From Fuerstiella sp. (GTDB taxonomy: Bacteria; Planctomycetota; Planctomycetia; Planctomycetales; Planctomycetaceae): a stretch of DNA of 64,000 bases. The stretch's first letter is position 1; every line of letters begins with the position of its first letter. The stretch spans positions 236,475 to 300,474 of the forward strand of contig JAKVAZ010000007.1 of assembly GCA_022447225.1 (NCBI GenBank), read 5' to 3'. The notes under the pieces are model-generated. The model was given only the letters and a program-made list of their open reading frames with translations. It was not told the DNA's origin and did no database searches. The position numbers and the translations under genes were made by a program. Below, in pieces: positions 53,584-62,667 of this stretch.

Positions 53584-54455
53584 GTTCAGCGACGAATGTT
53601 CGAGGGCGACGCGGAAAACGTATGATTTCTCTGCTGTTTTCTGCCGGCTGCCTGATGGCCACACTACTGTGCCTGATGATGCTCCTGGTGTTGCTGTGGA
53701 GTGTCATTTCTGAAGGTGCTGCGTGGCTGAACTGGGATTTTCTGAACAATTTTCTGTCACGGCACCCCGAGAAAGCCGGAATCAAGTCTGCGCTGGCGGG
53801 AAGTCTCTGGCTCACAGCGTTCACTGCATTGTTTTCGCTGCCGCTGGGTATTGGCGCAGCCGTGTATCTGGAAGAGTACGCTGCCAACAATCTGTGGCGT
53901 AAGATGATTCAGCTCAATATATCGAATCTTGCGGGCGTGCCTTCAATCGTCTACGGCATTCTGGGGCTGGGGCTGTTTGTCCAGGCATTCTCGCTTGGAC
54001 GCAGTATTATTTCCGGCGCGCTCACACTATCGCTGGTTGTGCTGCCTATTATCATCCTGGCTACTCAGGAAGCGCTCCGTGGCGTACCCGATTCTATCCG
54101 GCACGCGTCGTATGCACTGGGGGCCACACGATGGCAGACTGTCTATTGTCAGGTCCTGCCGGCATCACTGCCTGGTATCATGACGGGGGTCATTCTTGCG
54201 CTGTCCCGGGCCGTGGGCGAGGCGGCTCCTTTGGTTGCTGTCGGTGCCCTGACCTGGGTAACGTTTGTGCCTTCGAGTCCCATGGATCAGTTTACGTCGT
54301 TGCCCATACAGATCTTTAGCTGGGCGGCGAGGCCCCGGGCAGAATTTCATCAAATTGCCGGGGCCGCAATCATCGTCCTGCTGTTGGTCCTGATCTCAAT
54401 GAATACGATTGCTGTCGTCGTTCGCTACAAATACGGAAAACGAATGCGCTGGTAA
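53580..54455 (+). CDS. pstA: Phosphate ABC transporter, permease PstA
   Basis: A 291-residue permease partner of PstC with six hydrophobic segments. Key blocks are AAVYLEEYA, GVPSIVYGILGLGLF, TQEALRGVPDSIRHASYALGATRW (EAA loop) and LSRAVGEAAPLVAVGAL. The ATG at 53580 overlaps the pstC stop (ATGA), fixing the start; an in-frame start at 53547 would overlap pstC by 37 bp. Together with PstC it forms the membrane channel of the high-affinity phosphate importer. Confidence 0.95.
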   Translation: MSSATNVRGRRGKRMISLLFSAGCLMATLLCLMMLLVLLWSVISEGAAWLNWDFLNNFLSRHPEKAGIKSALAGSLWLTAFTALFSLPLGIGAAVYLEEYAANNLWRKMIQLNISNLAGVPSIVYGILGLGLFVQAFSLGRSIISGALTLSLVVLPIIILATQEALRGVPDSIRHASYALGATRWQTVYCQVLPASLPGIMTGVILALSRAVGEAAPLVAVGALTWVTFVPSSPMDQFTSLPIQIFSWAARPRAEFHQIAGAAIIVLLLVLISMNTIAVVVRYKYGKRMRW

Positions 54456-54495
54456 CCGACCATCGCAGTACCCTGCTATTCAGTGAGCTTTTGTC

Positions 54496-55413
54496 GTGCC
54501 TGCTAAAATATTTGATACTCCTGATTTCACGTCTGTTAAACCGGTGCCTTCGGCTGGTGACCAAACGATGGATGCTGTCGACCAGATGATAGATGATTTG
54601 AAGGTTCCCCGAGTCGCTGCTGCTGACCGGCAGGAGACGGATGATGTTTCTGAAAACACGGTTACCCGAATCAGAACCAGGGATTTGTCCGTGTTTTACG
54701 GCGAGGTCCAGGCTCTGAAGAACATCAGTCTCTCCGTGCCTCAACACAGGGTCACTGCATTGATCGGACCTTCGGGATGCGGGAAGTCGACATTTCTGCG
54801 ATGTTTGAACCGGATGAATGACATGGTTGACGGTGTACGCATTGCCGGAAACGTGTGGCTGGACGATCAGGATATTTACGGTCCCGGTACAGACGTGGTG
54901 GAGCTGCGCAAACGTGTGGGAATGGTGTTTCAGAAATCGAATCCCTTTCCCAAATCTATTTTTGACAATGTCGCGTACGGCCCTCGACTTTCCGGCATTC
55001 GGAATCGGGGTGAACTTCATCAAATCGTCGAACACTCCCTCAAACGCTCGGCACTGTGGAACGAAGTGAAGGATCGTCTGAGTGACTCGGCTTTGCAGTT
55101 GTCCGGTGGACAACAGCAACGTCTGTGCATTGCACGCGCGCTGGCGACTGATCCTGAGATTTTGTTGATGGACGAACCAGCGTCTGCTCTGGATCCTGCG
55201 TCCACAGCTCGAATTGAAAACCTGATCTTTGAACTTCGTGACCGGTACACGATTGTGATTGTGACTCACAATATGCAGCAGGCAGCGCGCGTCTCAGACC
55301 GGACTGCGTTTTTCTATGAAGGACGGATGATCGAAGACGGACCAACAAAACAGCTGTTTACGACGCCTGCTGAAAAGCAGACGGAAGACTACATTACGGG
55401 CAGGTTTGGATAG
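54496..55413 (+). CDS. pstB: Phosphate ABC transporter, ATPase PstB
   Basis: The ATPase of the phosphate importer. Walker A is GPSGCGKST (91-99), the signature is LSGGQQQRL (202-210), Walker B is EILLMDEP (221-228), followed by ALDP and the H-loop VTHNMQQA. From the GTG at 54496 the protein is 305 residues and has about 58 extra residues before the first ABC block; an ATG at 54571 (MDAVDQ) would shorten that. phoU begins 2 bp after the stop. Confidence 0.95.
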   Translation: MPAKIFDTPDFTSVKPVPSAGDQTMDAVDQMIDDLKVPRVAAADRQETDDVSENTVTRIRTRDLSVFYGEVQALKNISLSVPQHRVTALIGPSGCGKSTFLRCLNRMNDMVDGVRIAGNVWLDDQDIYGPGTDVVELRKRVGMVFQKSNPFPKSIFDNVAYGPRLSGIRNRGELHQIVEHSLKRSALWNEVKDRLSDSALQLSGGQQQRLCIARALATDPEILLMDEPASALDPASTARIENLIFELRDRYTIVIVTHNMQQAARVSDRTAFFYEGRMIEDGPTKQLFTTPAEKQTEDYITGRFG

Positions 55414-55415
55414 TT

Positions 55416-56093
55416 ATGGCCTTACACCTCCAACGTGACCTTGAGTCACTGGAACGACAGGTACTGGCCCAGTCGTCGCTTGTTGAAGAAATGATCAATA
55501 AGGCCAGCCGGGCGATTCGCGGGATTCGTCCCGAGCTCGTCTCGCAGATCATGGATCGGGAGCAACTGGTTGATGAGAACGAGGTCCGAATCGAAGAAGA
55601 TTGTCTGAAAATTCTGGCCCTGCATCAGCCGGTTGCCAAAGACCTTCGGCGGACAGCCACCATCCTGAAAATAAACAACGATCTGGAACGGATGGCTGAC
55701 CTGGCAGTCAATATTGCCGAACGGGCCCAGTTGTTGTCGCAGCATTCGGGATTTGGTGTTCCCGAGGCGCTCGATCGCATGGCGCAACTGACTGTGACCA
55801 TGGTGAAACGGGCACTGGACGCTCTGGTTCGTCTGGACGTGGATATCGCGAGGGAAGTCTGTCTGAGTGACGATGAAGTTGACTCGCTGAATCGCGAAGT
55901 CATTTTCGAAATGCAGGACGTGATGAGAACTCAGCCGGATTTCATCGAAGCGGCGCTGTCGCTCTTTTCTGCGTCCCGACATATCGAACGCATAGCGGAT
56001 CATGCTACGAATATTGCCGAAGACGTGATCTATCTTGTCGATGGAGAAATCGCCCGTCATAAACATGACTTGGACACTGTTGATCATTCCTGA
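55416..56093 (+). CDS. phoU: Phosphate signalling protein PhoU
   Basis: A 225-residue, all-helical PhoU with two three-helix repeats. Each has the E/D-rich metal-binding block (E-x2-V-x2-DxE/LxxxNNDLERMAD at about residues 85-95, and ASRHIERIADHATNIAED near 190-207). It links the state of the Pst transporter to PhoR and restrains the Pho response. It starts 2 bp after pstB and 28 bp before phoB. ATG with a weak GGA upstream. Confidence 0.94.
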   Translation: MALHLQRDLESLERQVLAQSSLVEEMINKASRAIRGIRPELVSQIMDREQLVDENEVRIEEDCLKILALHQPVAKDLRRTATILKINNDLERMADLAVNIAERAQLLSQHSGFGVPEALDRMAQLTVTMVKRALDALVRLDVDIAREVCLSDDEVDSLNREVIFEMQDVMRTQPDFIEAALSLFSASRHIERIADHATNIAEDVIYLVDGEIARHKHDLDTVDHS

Positions 56094-56121
56094 TGGTCAA
56101 CAGTTGTGTGTCAATGAAGAT

Positions 56122-56811
56122 ATGTCACTACGCAACGTTCTGATTATTGAAGACGACCGTTCGCTGTCCGAGGTTCTGTCCTACAACCTTGAACAGGCCG
56201 GGTACAGTGTGTCCGTTGCCCACGACGGCCAGGATGGTCTGAATCGGGCACGGCACGATCCTCCCGATGTGGTGGTGCTGGATCTGATGCTTCCCGTGGT
56301 TGATGGTCTGGAAGTTTGCCGAAGAATGAGGACCGATCGGAAGCTTCATGATGTACTGATTGTAATGCTGACTGCGAAAGCTGAGGAAAGTGATCACGTC
56401 GTTGGTCTGGCCATCGGTGCAGATGATTACGTGACGAAACCGTTTAGTATTAAAGTGCTGCTGGAACGAATTAAAGCGCTTTTACGTCGTCAAGTGAAGG
56501 GGAGCATTGATGATCATGTGATTGTCAGTCAGGGTGTCGTGCTCGACAAACAGCGTCACTCGGTGATGGTCAATGATGCGTTCCTGGAACTGACTCGCAG
56601 TGAATTCTCTTTACTGGAAATGTTGATCCGCCAGCCGGGTCGAGCGTTCACGCGGAGCGAACTTGTGGAAGCAGGTTTGGGAGACACACTGGTTCTTGAC
56701 CGAACGATCGATGTTCATATTCGTGCGATTCGCAGGAAACTTGGAACCGCCGCCGACCTGATTCAGACGGTTCGCGGCATTGGCTATCGATTTCGTGATC
56801 CAGGACGCTGA
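56122..56811 (+). CDS. phoB: Phosphate-regulon response regulator PhoB
   Basis: A 229-residue OmpR-type response regulator. Receiver domain: acidic pocket D11-D12 (IIEDDRS), phospho-acceptor D54 (VVLDLMLPVVDG) and K106 (YVTKPFS). The winged-helix domain has LTRSEFSLLEMLIRQPG and the recognition helix region RTIDVHIRAIRRKLG, ending TVRGIGYRF. Start ATG at 56122 is 28 bp after phoU; a frame opening at 56035 overlaps phoU and lacks receiver features. It would bind the repeats before pstS. Confidence 0.94.
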   Translation: MSLRNVLIIEDDRSLSEVLSYNLEQAGYSVSVAHDGQDGLNRARHDPPDVVVLDLMLPVVDGLEVCRRMRTDRKLHDVLIVMLTAKAEESDHVVGLAIGADDYVTKPFSIKVLLERIKALLRRQVKGSIDDHVIVSQGVVLDKQRHSVMVNDAFLELTRSEFSLLEMLIRQPGRAFTRSELVEAGLGDTLVLDRTIDVHIRAIRRKLGTAADLIQTVRGIGYRFRDPGR

Positions 56812-57088
56812 ACTCTGTCGGGAATCGTTGATGTGTACACGTTCTGACTCTGATTGACTCGCTGTATATGTCAGCGAATTGCCTGTTCAATGCTGGTGAA
56901 TGCGACGGTGTATCTGTGCTTCCTTTCGGATGATGTCTGATTCTCCTATAAGACCACACATTCATCTCTGCACTGCAGATTGAAGTCACTGTGTGGTTCC
57001 CGCGTCGGAGTTCTCTGCACAGGGTTGTTTTTGGTCAGGTTCTGCGCGATTCACCTGTAAAGAACGTTACAAAATAAGCGAGTGCAGC

Positions 57089-58336
57089 ATGTCCCAGGAG
57101 ACGTCCGGTCTGACGGTTGGAATTCCGAGTGAGCCCGACCCGGATGAACGACGAGTTGCAGTCGTCCCTGCCACTGTTTCAGAGCTGAATAAACTTGGAC
57201 TGCATGTTATTGTTGAGTCCGGGGCTGGAATGGAATCCGGATTCAGTGATGAAGCATATCGGAGCAGGAACGCTGCAGTCTGCGAAACCCGTGATGAAGT
57301 GTTTCAGCAGGCCGATATTGTGTTACAGGTCCAGTATTTAGGAGCGGCCGGAGATGCGGGAGTGGCTGACATTGACCTGTTTCGGAATGGGCAGATCGTG
57401 ATCGGCAGCTGCGATCCGCTCACCTTTCCGGAACCGGTTCGTGGGCTGGCAGATCGTGGCGCGACCGGATTTTCTCTGGAACTGGTGCCGCGAATCACGC
57501 GTGCGCAGAGTATGGACGTTTTGTCATCCATGGCGACGATTGCCGGCTATCGGGCTGTGTTACTGGCTGCGACGGCCGCTCCTCGTATGTTCCCTCTGCT
57601 GATGACGGCTGCCGGCACGCTCAAGCCTGCCAGGGTACTGGTAATCGGTGCCGGTGTGGCCGGGCTGCAGGCAATTGCCACAGCGAAACGACTTGGAGCC
57701 GTCGTGTCGGGATATGACATTCGACCGGCTGTCAAAGAACAGGTTGAAAGCCTTGGTGGACGCTTCGTGGAGCTGGATGTGTCAACTGGTGATGCGGAAA
57801 CCAAAGGTGGTTATGCCAGGGAAATGGATGATGACTTCTACCGTCGTCAGCAGGAGGCAATGAAAAAGATTGTTGCGGACAGTGATATTGTGATTACGAC
57901 AGCAGCTATTCCGGGTCGACAGGCGCCGGTGCTGGTAACCGAGGATATGGTTGTGGCGATGTCTCCAGGCAGTGTGATTGTGGATCTTGCAGCGGAACGT
58001 GGCGGAAACTGTGAGGTCACGGTGTCGGGCGAAACAATCGATCACACTGGAGTCAAAGTGCTCGGTCCGGTCAATATTCCGTCTGATGTTCCTGTTCATG
58101 CCAGTGAAATGCTCAGCCGGAATATTTTAACGTTCCTGCAGGGCCTGGTCAGTGACGGTCAGGTCAACATCGATCTCACAGACGAAATCCTCCGAGATAC
58201 ACTACTCACCAGAAACGGTCAGATTGAAAACGTCCGGATCTGTGAGGCACTCAATCTGCCGGTACCGGATACCGACGGTGAAGAAAATTCTTCTGAGAGC
58301 TCAGCGGCAGCCGCAGGCGATAACTCACCGGACTAA
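57089..58336 (+). CDS. pntAA: NAD(P) transhydrogenase subunit alpha 1 (PntAA)
   Basis: A 415-residue soluble NAD(H)-binding domain I protein. It opens TVGIPSEPDPDERRVAVVPATV; the NAD site is VLVIGAGVAGLQAIATAKRLGAVVSGYDIRP. The RQAPVLVTEDMVVAMSPGSVIVDLAAERGGN block and the mobile-loop region follow. ATG at 57089 is used; the frame opens at 56993 but that part has no family sequence. With PntAB and PntB it makes the three-subunit proton-translocating transhydrogenase (NADH + NADP+ + H+ out to NAD+ + NADPH + H+ in). Confidence 0.93.
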   Translation: MSQETSGLTVGIPSEPDPDERRVAVVPATVSELNKLGLHVIVESGAGMESGFSDEAYRSRNAAVCETRDEVFQQADIVLQVQYLGAAGDAGVADIDLFRNGQIVIGSCDPLTFPEPVRGLADRGATGFSLELVPRITRAQSMDVLSSMATIAGYRAVLLAATAAPRMFPLLMTAAGTLKPARVLVIGAGVAGLQAIATAKRLGAVVSGYDIRPAVKEQVESLGGRFVELDVSTGDAETKGGYAREMDDDFYRRQQEAMKKIVADSDIVITTAAIPGRQAPVLVTEDMVVAMSPGSVIVDLAAERGGNCEVTVSGETIDHTGVKVLGPVNIPSDVPVHASEMLSRNILTFLQGLVSDGQVNIDLTDEILRDTLLTRNGQIENVRICEALNLPVPDTDGEENSSESSAAAAGDNSPD

Positions 58337-58358
58337 AGCTTCATGGAATTCGAACTCG

Positions 58359-58727
58359 ATGGGAACAATATTGATGGTGAACTATCTGATTGTCTCGTTT
58401 GTTTCACTGGCGGATGTCGTCCCTGCTGAGTCCTCCGGCGCAGAACCCGCATCCCTGATACTTCTGCTGACGGTCTTTGTGCTGGCGGTTTTCGTTGGTG
58501 TTGAGATTATTACTAAAATCCCGCCGACGTTGCACACGCCGTTGATGTCCGGTTCGAACGCGATTTCGGGAATCACCCTCATTGGCGCAGTCCTTGCTGC
58601 CGGATCCGATCACAGCATGATGTCATCCGTACTCGGCTTCCTTGCTGTTGTGCTGGCGACCGTAAATGTGGTGGGCGGTTTCCTGGTGACCAATCGCATG
58701 CTGGCCATGTTCAAACAAAAAAAATGA
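58359..58727 (+). CDS. pntAB: NAD(P) transhydrogenase subunit alpha 2 (PntAB, membrane)
   Basis: A 122-residue membrane subunit with four hydrophobic segments: one N-terminal, then ASLILLLTVFVLAVFVGVEIITKIPPTLHTPLMSG-type sequence, with ISGITLIGAVL and VLATVNVVGGFLVTNRML, the standard subunit sequence. An N-terminal extension of about 25-30 residues precedes the usual first helix. Start could equally be ATG 58374. It lies 22 bp after pntAA, and 166 bp before pntB. Confidence 0.88.
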   Translation: MGTILMVNYLIVSFVSLADVVPAESSGAEPASLILLLTVFVLAVFVGVEIITKIPPTLHTPLMSGSNAISGITLIGAVLAAGSDHSMMSSVLGFLAVVLATVNVVGGFLVTNRMLAMFKQKK

Positions 58728-58893
58728 TCCATCACGACGAAGCCCGAAAATCGAGAAGGTCGCACGTCTTTTGTCCCTCTCGATTCCAGGTCGGTTTGAG
58801 TCGGGAAACGAATCTGACCAATCTGACATTCACTGGAAAACATAGAACAAAGACATTCTTATCTGACTGGAAACTCTTAGGAACGAACGTCCC

Positions 58894-60285
58894 GTGAGTA
58901 TTGACCGTGCCGATCTGATTGATCTGAGTTATTTGCTGGCTGCCATTTTGTTCATTGTCGGCCTCAAGGGACTGACACGACCGCGAACAGCCGTGCGCGG
59001 CAACCAGCTGGGTGCGCTGGCAATGCTGATCGCGGTCGTCGCTACGATGCTGCATCAGGATGTTGTCAGCCTGACAGGCATGATGTTCGGGATCGCAATT
59101 GGATCAGCGATTGGGGTCGTACTGGCACTGCGCATCGCCATGACGGCGATGCCACAGTTGGTTGCGCTTTTCAACGGTCTGGGAGGTGCCGCTTCTGTGC
59201 TGGTTGCAGGAGGCTACCTGGCGGGTATTTCTTCAACTGTTACCGATGTCAGTGTTCTTACGGCGACTGCGGTATCAGGCCTGATCGGTTCCATCACCCT
59301 TTCGGGAAGTCTGGTGGCATTTGGCAAGTTGCAGGAGTTGCGATTCGTCAAGGATGTTTCATTCACCGGTCAGCAGTTCATCAATCTGGGAGTGACTGTC
59401 GTTTTACTGTCCCTGGGTTATTTACTGGTCACCCAGCCTGCGTCCGCACAACTGTGGTTCTGGCTCATGTCATTCATTGCCCTGGGCCTTGGCGTTCTGC
59501 TTGTGATCTCGATTGGCGGTGCGGACATGCCGGTGGTGATCGCCCTGTTGAATTCGTATTCCGGTCTGGCAGCTTCGGCCACCGGGTTTGTACTGAATAA
59601 CAATCTGCTGATCATTGCAGGAGCACTTGTGGGGGCGTCGGGACTTATTCTGACCCGGATTATGTGTGACGCGATGAACCGTTCGTTGTGGGCTGTGCTG
59701 TTTGGCACGATGCAGGGTGGAAGCAGTTCGGTCTCTGACGAAGAAGCCTATGCGACCGTAAGGTCCACATCGGCAGATGAGGTTGCAATGATGCTGGAGA
59801 TCGCTCAAAAGGTGTTAATTATTCCAGGCTACGGCATGGCAGTCGCTCAGGCACAGCATGCGGTACGCGATCTCACCAATCTGCTCCTGGCCCGTGATGT
59901 TGATGTACAGTTTGGAATTCATCCCGTCGCCGGGAGGATGCCGGGCCACATGAATGTTTTGCTGGCAGAGGCGGATATTGCCTACGAACGCCTCCAGGAA
60001 ATGGATGATGTGAATTCCACAATGGATCAGATTGACGTAGCGATTGTGCTGGGTGCTAATGACGTGGTAAATCCTCTGGCCCGCACTGACCCGGACAGCC
60101 CCATTGCGGGAATGCCGATCATCGATGTCGATAAGGCCCGTACGGTGATTGTCATCAAACGCAGCCTGAGCGCCGGATTTGCAGGTATTGCCAATCCGCT
60201 GTTTGGGGCGGAGAATTCGCTGATGTTGTTTGGTGACGGGAAAGCCGCCATCGTTGAGATTAGTAAGGCGCTGCAGGAAGGCTGA
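58894..60285 (+). CDS. pntB: NAD(P) transhydrogenase subunit beta (PntB)
   Basis: A 463-residue protein with a membrane domain of eight or nine helices (AILFIVGLKGLTRPRTAVRGNQLGALAM) and a C-terminal NADP(H)-binding domain III with IIPGYGMAVAQAQHAVRDL, FGIHPVAGRMPGHMNVLLAEA, and LGANDVVNPLA. The Tyr/Lys/Asp loop is conserved. GTG start with AGGA about 11 bp upstream. A probable terminator follows directly. The 166-bp gap to pntAB has no gene. Confidence 0.94.
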   Translation: MSIDRADLIDLSYLLAAILFIVGLKGLTRPRTAVRGNQLGALAMLIAVVATMLHQDVVSLTGMMFGIAIGSAIGVVLALRIAMTAMPQLVALFNGLGGAASVLVAGGYLAGISSTVTDVSVLTATAVSGLIGSITLSGSLVAFGKLQELRFVKDVSFTGQQFINLGVTVVLLSLGYLLVTQPASAQLWFWLMSFIALGLGVLLVISIGGADMPVVIALLNSYSGLAASATGFVLNNNLLIIAGALVGASGLILTRIMCDAMNRSLWAVLFGTMQGGSSSVSDEEAYATVRSTSADEVAMMLEIAQKVLIIPGYGMAVAQAQHAVRDLTNLLLARDVDVQFGIHPVAGRMPGHMNVLLAEADIAYERLQEMDDVNSTMDQIDVAIVLGANDVVNPLARTDPDSPIAGMPIIDVDKARTVIVIKRSLSAGFAGIANPLFGAENSLMLFGDGKAAIVEISKALQEG

Positions 60286-60312
60286 ACCAACAGTGAAACG
60301 TCACCTGGTTTT
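60285..60312 (+). terminator. Imperfect hairpin at the end of pntB
   Basis: Begins at the last base of the pntB stop codon: outer stem AACCA/TGGTT, an internal loop, inner stem GTGA/TCAC, loop AACG, then TT. The short T-run makes it a moderate candidate. Confidence 0.4.
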
Positions 60313-60688
60313 CAGCATCGGTACAGCACCGTCATTCCTGCATCCGGCGGAAGATTGCCACTGCAGCAAGCCGGATTTCCTTGGGCGCTTCTGCCACGGT
60401 ATGAGCGACGAGTGGAGTCGTGACTCGCCAGAACCGTCCGTATCGATCGTTCTGCACAAATCGCTGCTGACAGCAACGTTGAGTCGTTTCAGTGGCAGCA
60501 GTGCCTGCCAGCTCCCGACTCGACACCTCTCAGATGACCCTGCCGGTCTGTTTGCATCGACCAGGTGATGACCTCAAAGACGAGGGCATCGCCTGCAACA
60601 GTTGTCGGATGACCAGGGCTGGATGAGTGGTAGTTTTGTCGCCACAATCACACGAATAACTCGCCAATGATGGTGATCACGGCGCAAC
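60313..60688. other. Gene-free region; possible decayed fragment
   Basis: No gene on either strand. A minus-strand frame at 60332-60526, starting right after a stop, ends in an Ala/Arg-rich amphipathic stretch (EIRLAAVAIFRRM) that looks like the end of a HEAT repeat; it is probably a fragment or chance. Confidence 0.4.
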
Positions 60689-60718
60689 AAAAAACGCTGA
60701 TCACGAATGACCAGCGTT
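60689..60718 (-). terminator. Rho-independent terminator of tRNA-Pro
   Basis: On the minus strand an 11-bp stem (AACGCTGGTCA/TGATCAGCGTT, one G-T pair) with a TTCG tetraloop is followed by TTTT. It begins 8 bp beyond the tRNA 3' end. Confidence 0.93.
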
Positions 60719-60726
60719 TTCGTTAG

Positions 60727-60801
60727 TCGGGGCGACATGATTCGAACATGCGACTTCTGCGTCCCAAACGCAGCGCTCTAGCCAGGCTGAGCTACGCCCC
60801 G
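60727..60801 (-). tRNA. tRNA-Pro (TGG)
   Basis: A 75-nt tRNA with acceptor stem CGGGGCG/CGCCCCG, D arm GCTC...GAGC, anticodon stem CTGCG/CGCAG with loop TTTGGGA (anticodon TGG), five-base variable loop AAGTC and T arm GCATG-TTCGAAT-CATGT. The discriminator is A; CCA is not encoded. A first base C1 paired to G72 is typical of bacterial tRNA-Pro. Confidence 0.97.
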
Positions 60802-61219
60802 CTGTTTTTTTGACACCGATTGATGAGGAGATCTTCGGTGTCTTTCTGTGAGGGATTTAAGGCAGGCAGTTTAACGGGGCAGATTCTATGATTCCAGATC
60901 TGCATCACAGGAAAACCCACAGAACACAATTCTGTCGCATTCAGAAGCCAGGAACAGGCGAAATCCGCTGACTCATACTTCCCGCATTTCTTACGACGGA
61001 CGTTTCCCTCGAGGGATATCAAGCAGGACTGTCTAGAATGTCCCGCAGTCGCCGACGGATCGGTCTCTGTGACCCGTCCCGCCTGGTCGCACAACCATTG
61101 AAATGGACTGTCAGTGAATGAACGTGCGTCCGGCTGTTCGGGAACAGAACAAACCTGTGCATTTGTGAGTCGCGACTGATAGAATCTGCGTCCGGACCAC
61201 TGCCTGTCGGAAACCTTCC
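60802..61219. other. Gene-free region upstream of the solitary DUF1501 gene
   Basis: About 420 bp with no assigned gene. It should carry the promoters of tRNA-Pro (minus strand) and of the DUF1501 gene (plus strand). No PSD1 sequence precedes the DUF1501 gene, unlike the other two copies. Confidence 0.5.
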
Positions 61220-62644
61220 ATGTCTCACCATTATCTACGATTTCCGGATACTTCCCGATCGCGACGAGAATTGCTGATTCGGTCAGCCACCGGCTTCGGT
61301 GCCGCAGCGCTGGCAGGTTTGCTGCAGGACGAACTGTCTGCGGACATTCATAACCCGCTGCTTCCCAGAGAAACGCATTTCCCGCCTCAGGTTCGCAGTG
61401 TGATCTTTCTGTATATGGATGGTGGAGTCTCCCAAGTGGATTCGTTCGATCCAAAGCCGTCGCTGGATCGGATCAACGGTCAGCCGTTTCCTAAGAAAAT
61501 TGAGCCCACGCAGTTCAACAATATTGGTCGTTCACTGGCCAGCCTCTGGAAGTTTCAACAGTACGGTGAAAGTGGAACATCGGTGAGTGATTTGTTTCCA
61601 CAGGTGGCGCAGCATGTGGACGATTTGGCGGTGATTCGGTCAATGGTGTCTGATTTTTCAGAACACACCAACGGAAATTACTTTCTGCACACCGGCCACG
61701 GGCAGCAGGGACGACCGTGTATGGGTGCCTGGTGGGGGTATGGACTGGGTACGGAATGTCAGGACCTGCCCCACTACGTCATCCTGAACGGTGGATTGAT
61801 TCCACCAGGCGGACTTGACAATTTTGGGAGTGGTTTTCTGCCGGCCGGTTATCAGGGCTCGGTTTTCAGCAGTACCGGTCCGGCCGTAGCCAATGTGCGC
61901 CGTCGGGAACTGAATCAGGCGCTTCAAAAGAACAAACTGAATCTGATCCGTCAGCTGGATACTGCTGCCCTGGGCCGATTCGGTAATAATCAGCAGGTGG
62001 AGTCTGCCATCGCCAACTACGAGCTTGCTGCGCGGATGCAGCTGGCGGTACCGGACCTGATGGACATCAGCAAGGAATCGAAGGAGACTCAGGATCGGTA
62101 TGGCCTGTTTGCAGAATTCAGCAACACCAGGATATTTGGGCGTCAGTGTCTGCTTGCAAGACGTCTGGTGGAACGAGGCGTTCGCTTCATTCAGGTGACC
62201 TGTCCGGGCGGTAACGGTGATCGCTGGGATCAGCACACCAACCTGCGTGAAGGTCATTCCAAAAATGCATTGTCCGTTGACCAGCCGATTGCCGGACTTC
62301 TGCAGGATCTGAAGAATCGCGGATTGTTTGAACAGACTCTTATCGTCTGGACCGGGGAATTCGGGAGAACTCCGTTTGCCCAGGGTAACAATGGGCGTGA
62401 CCACAATCCATTCGGTTTTTCATGCTGGCTGGCGGGAGGTGGTATACGTGGTGGAACAGTCTACGGTGCCACGGATGAGTATGGTTATCGCGCTGTGGAG
62501 AACCGCGTGGAAATCCATGATCTTCATGCCACGATGCTGTACCTGTGTGGAATTGATCACGAGAGACTTACGTTTCGGTTTAGCGGACGCGATATGCGGC
62601 TGACGGATGTCCATGGTCGCGTGGTCCATGACATTCTGGCGTAA
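61220..62644 (+). CDS. DUF1501 domain-containing protein, solitary copy
   Basis: A 474-residue DUF1501 protein. The leader has SRSRRELLIRSATGFGAAALAGLL, a Tat-like signal. Conserved blocks are SVIFLYMDGGVSQVDSFDPKP, WTGEFGRTPFAQ, GRDHNPFGFSCWLAGGG and the C-terminal DMRLTDVHGRVV. It is nearer in sequence to the copy at 1176-2600 than to the one at 45101-46567 in its C-terminal part. No PSD1 gene is adjacent. It is convergent with the amidotransferase gene, 23 bp apart. Confidence 0.92.
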   Translation: MSHHYLRFPDTSRSRRELLIRSATGFGAAALAGLLQDELSADIHNPLLPRETHFPPQVRSVIFLYMDGGVSQVDSFDPKPSLDRINGQPFPKKIEPTQFNNIGRSLASLWKFQQYGESGTSVSDLFPQVAQHVDDLAVIRSMVSDFSEHTNGNYFLHTGHGQQGRPCMGAWWGYGLGTECQDLPHYVILNGGLIPPGGLDNFGSGFLPAGYQGSVFSSTGPAVANVRRRELNQALQKNKLNLIRQLDTAALGRFGNNQQVESAIANYELAARMQLAVPDLMDISKESKETQDRYGLFAEFSNTRIFGRQCLLARRLVERGVRFIQVTCPGGNGDRWDQHTNLREGHSKNALSVDQPIAGLLQDLKNRGLFEQTLIVWTGEFGRTPFAQGNNGRDHNPFGFSCWLAGGGIRGGTVYGATDEYGYRAVENRVEIHDLHATMLYLCGIDHERLTFRFSGRDMRLTDVHGRVVHDILA

Positions 62645-62667
62645 ATCGTATAGTCAGGGCTGCGGAT

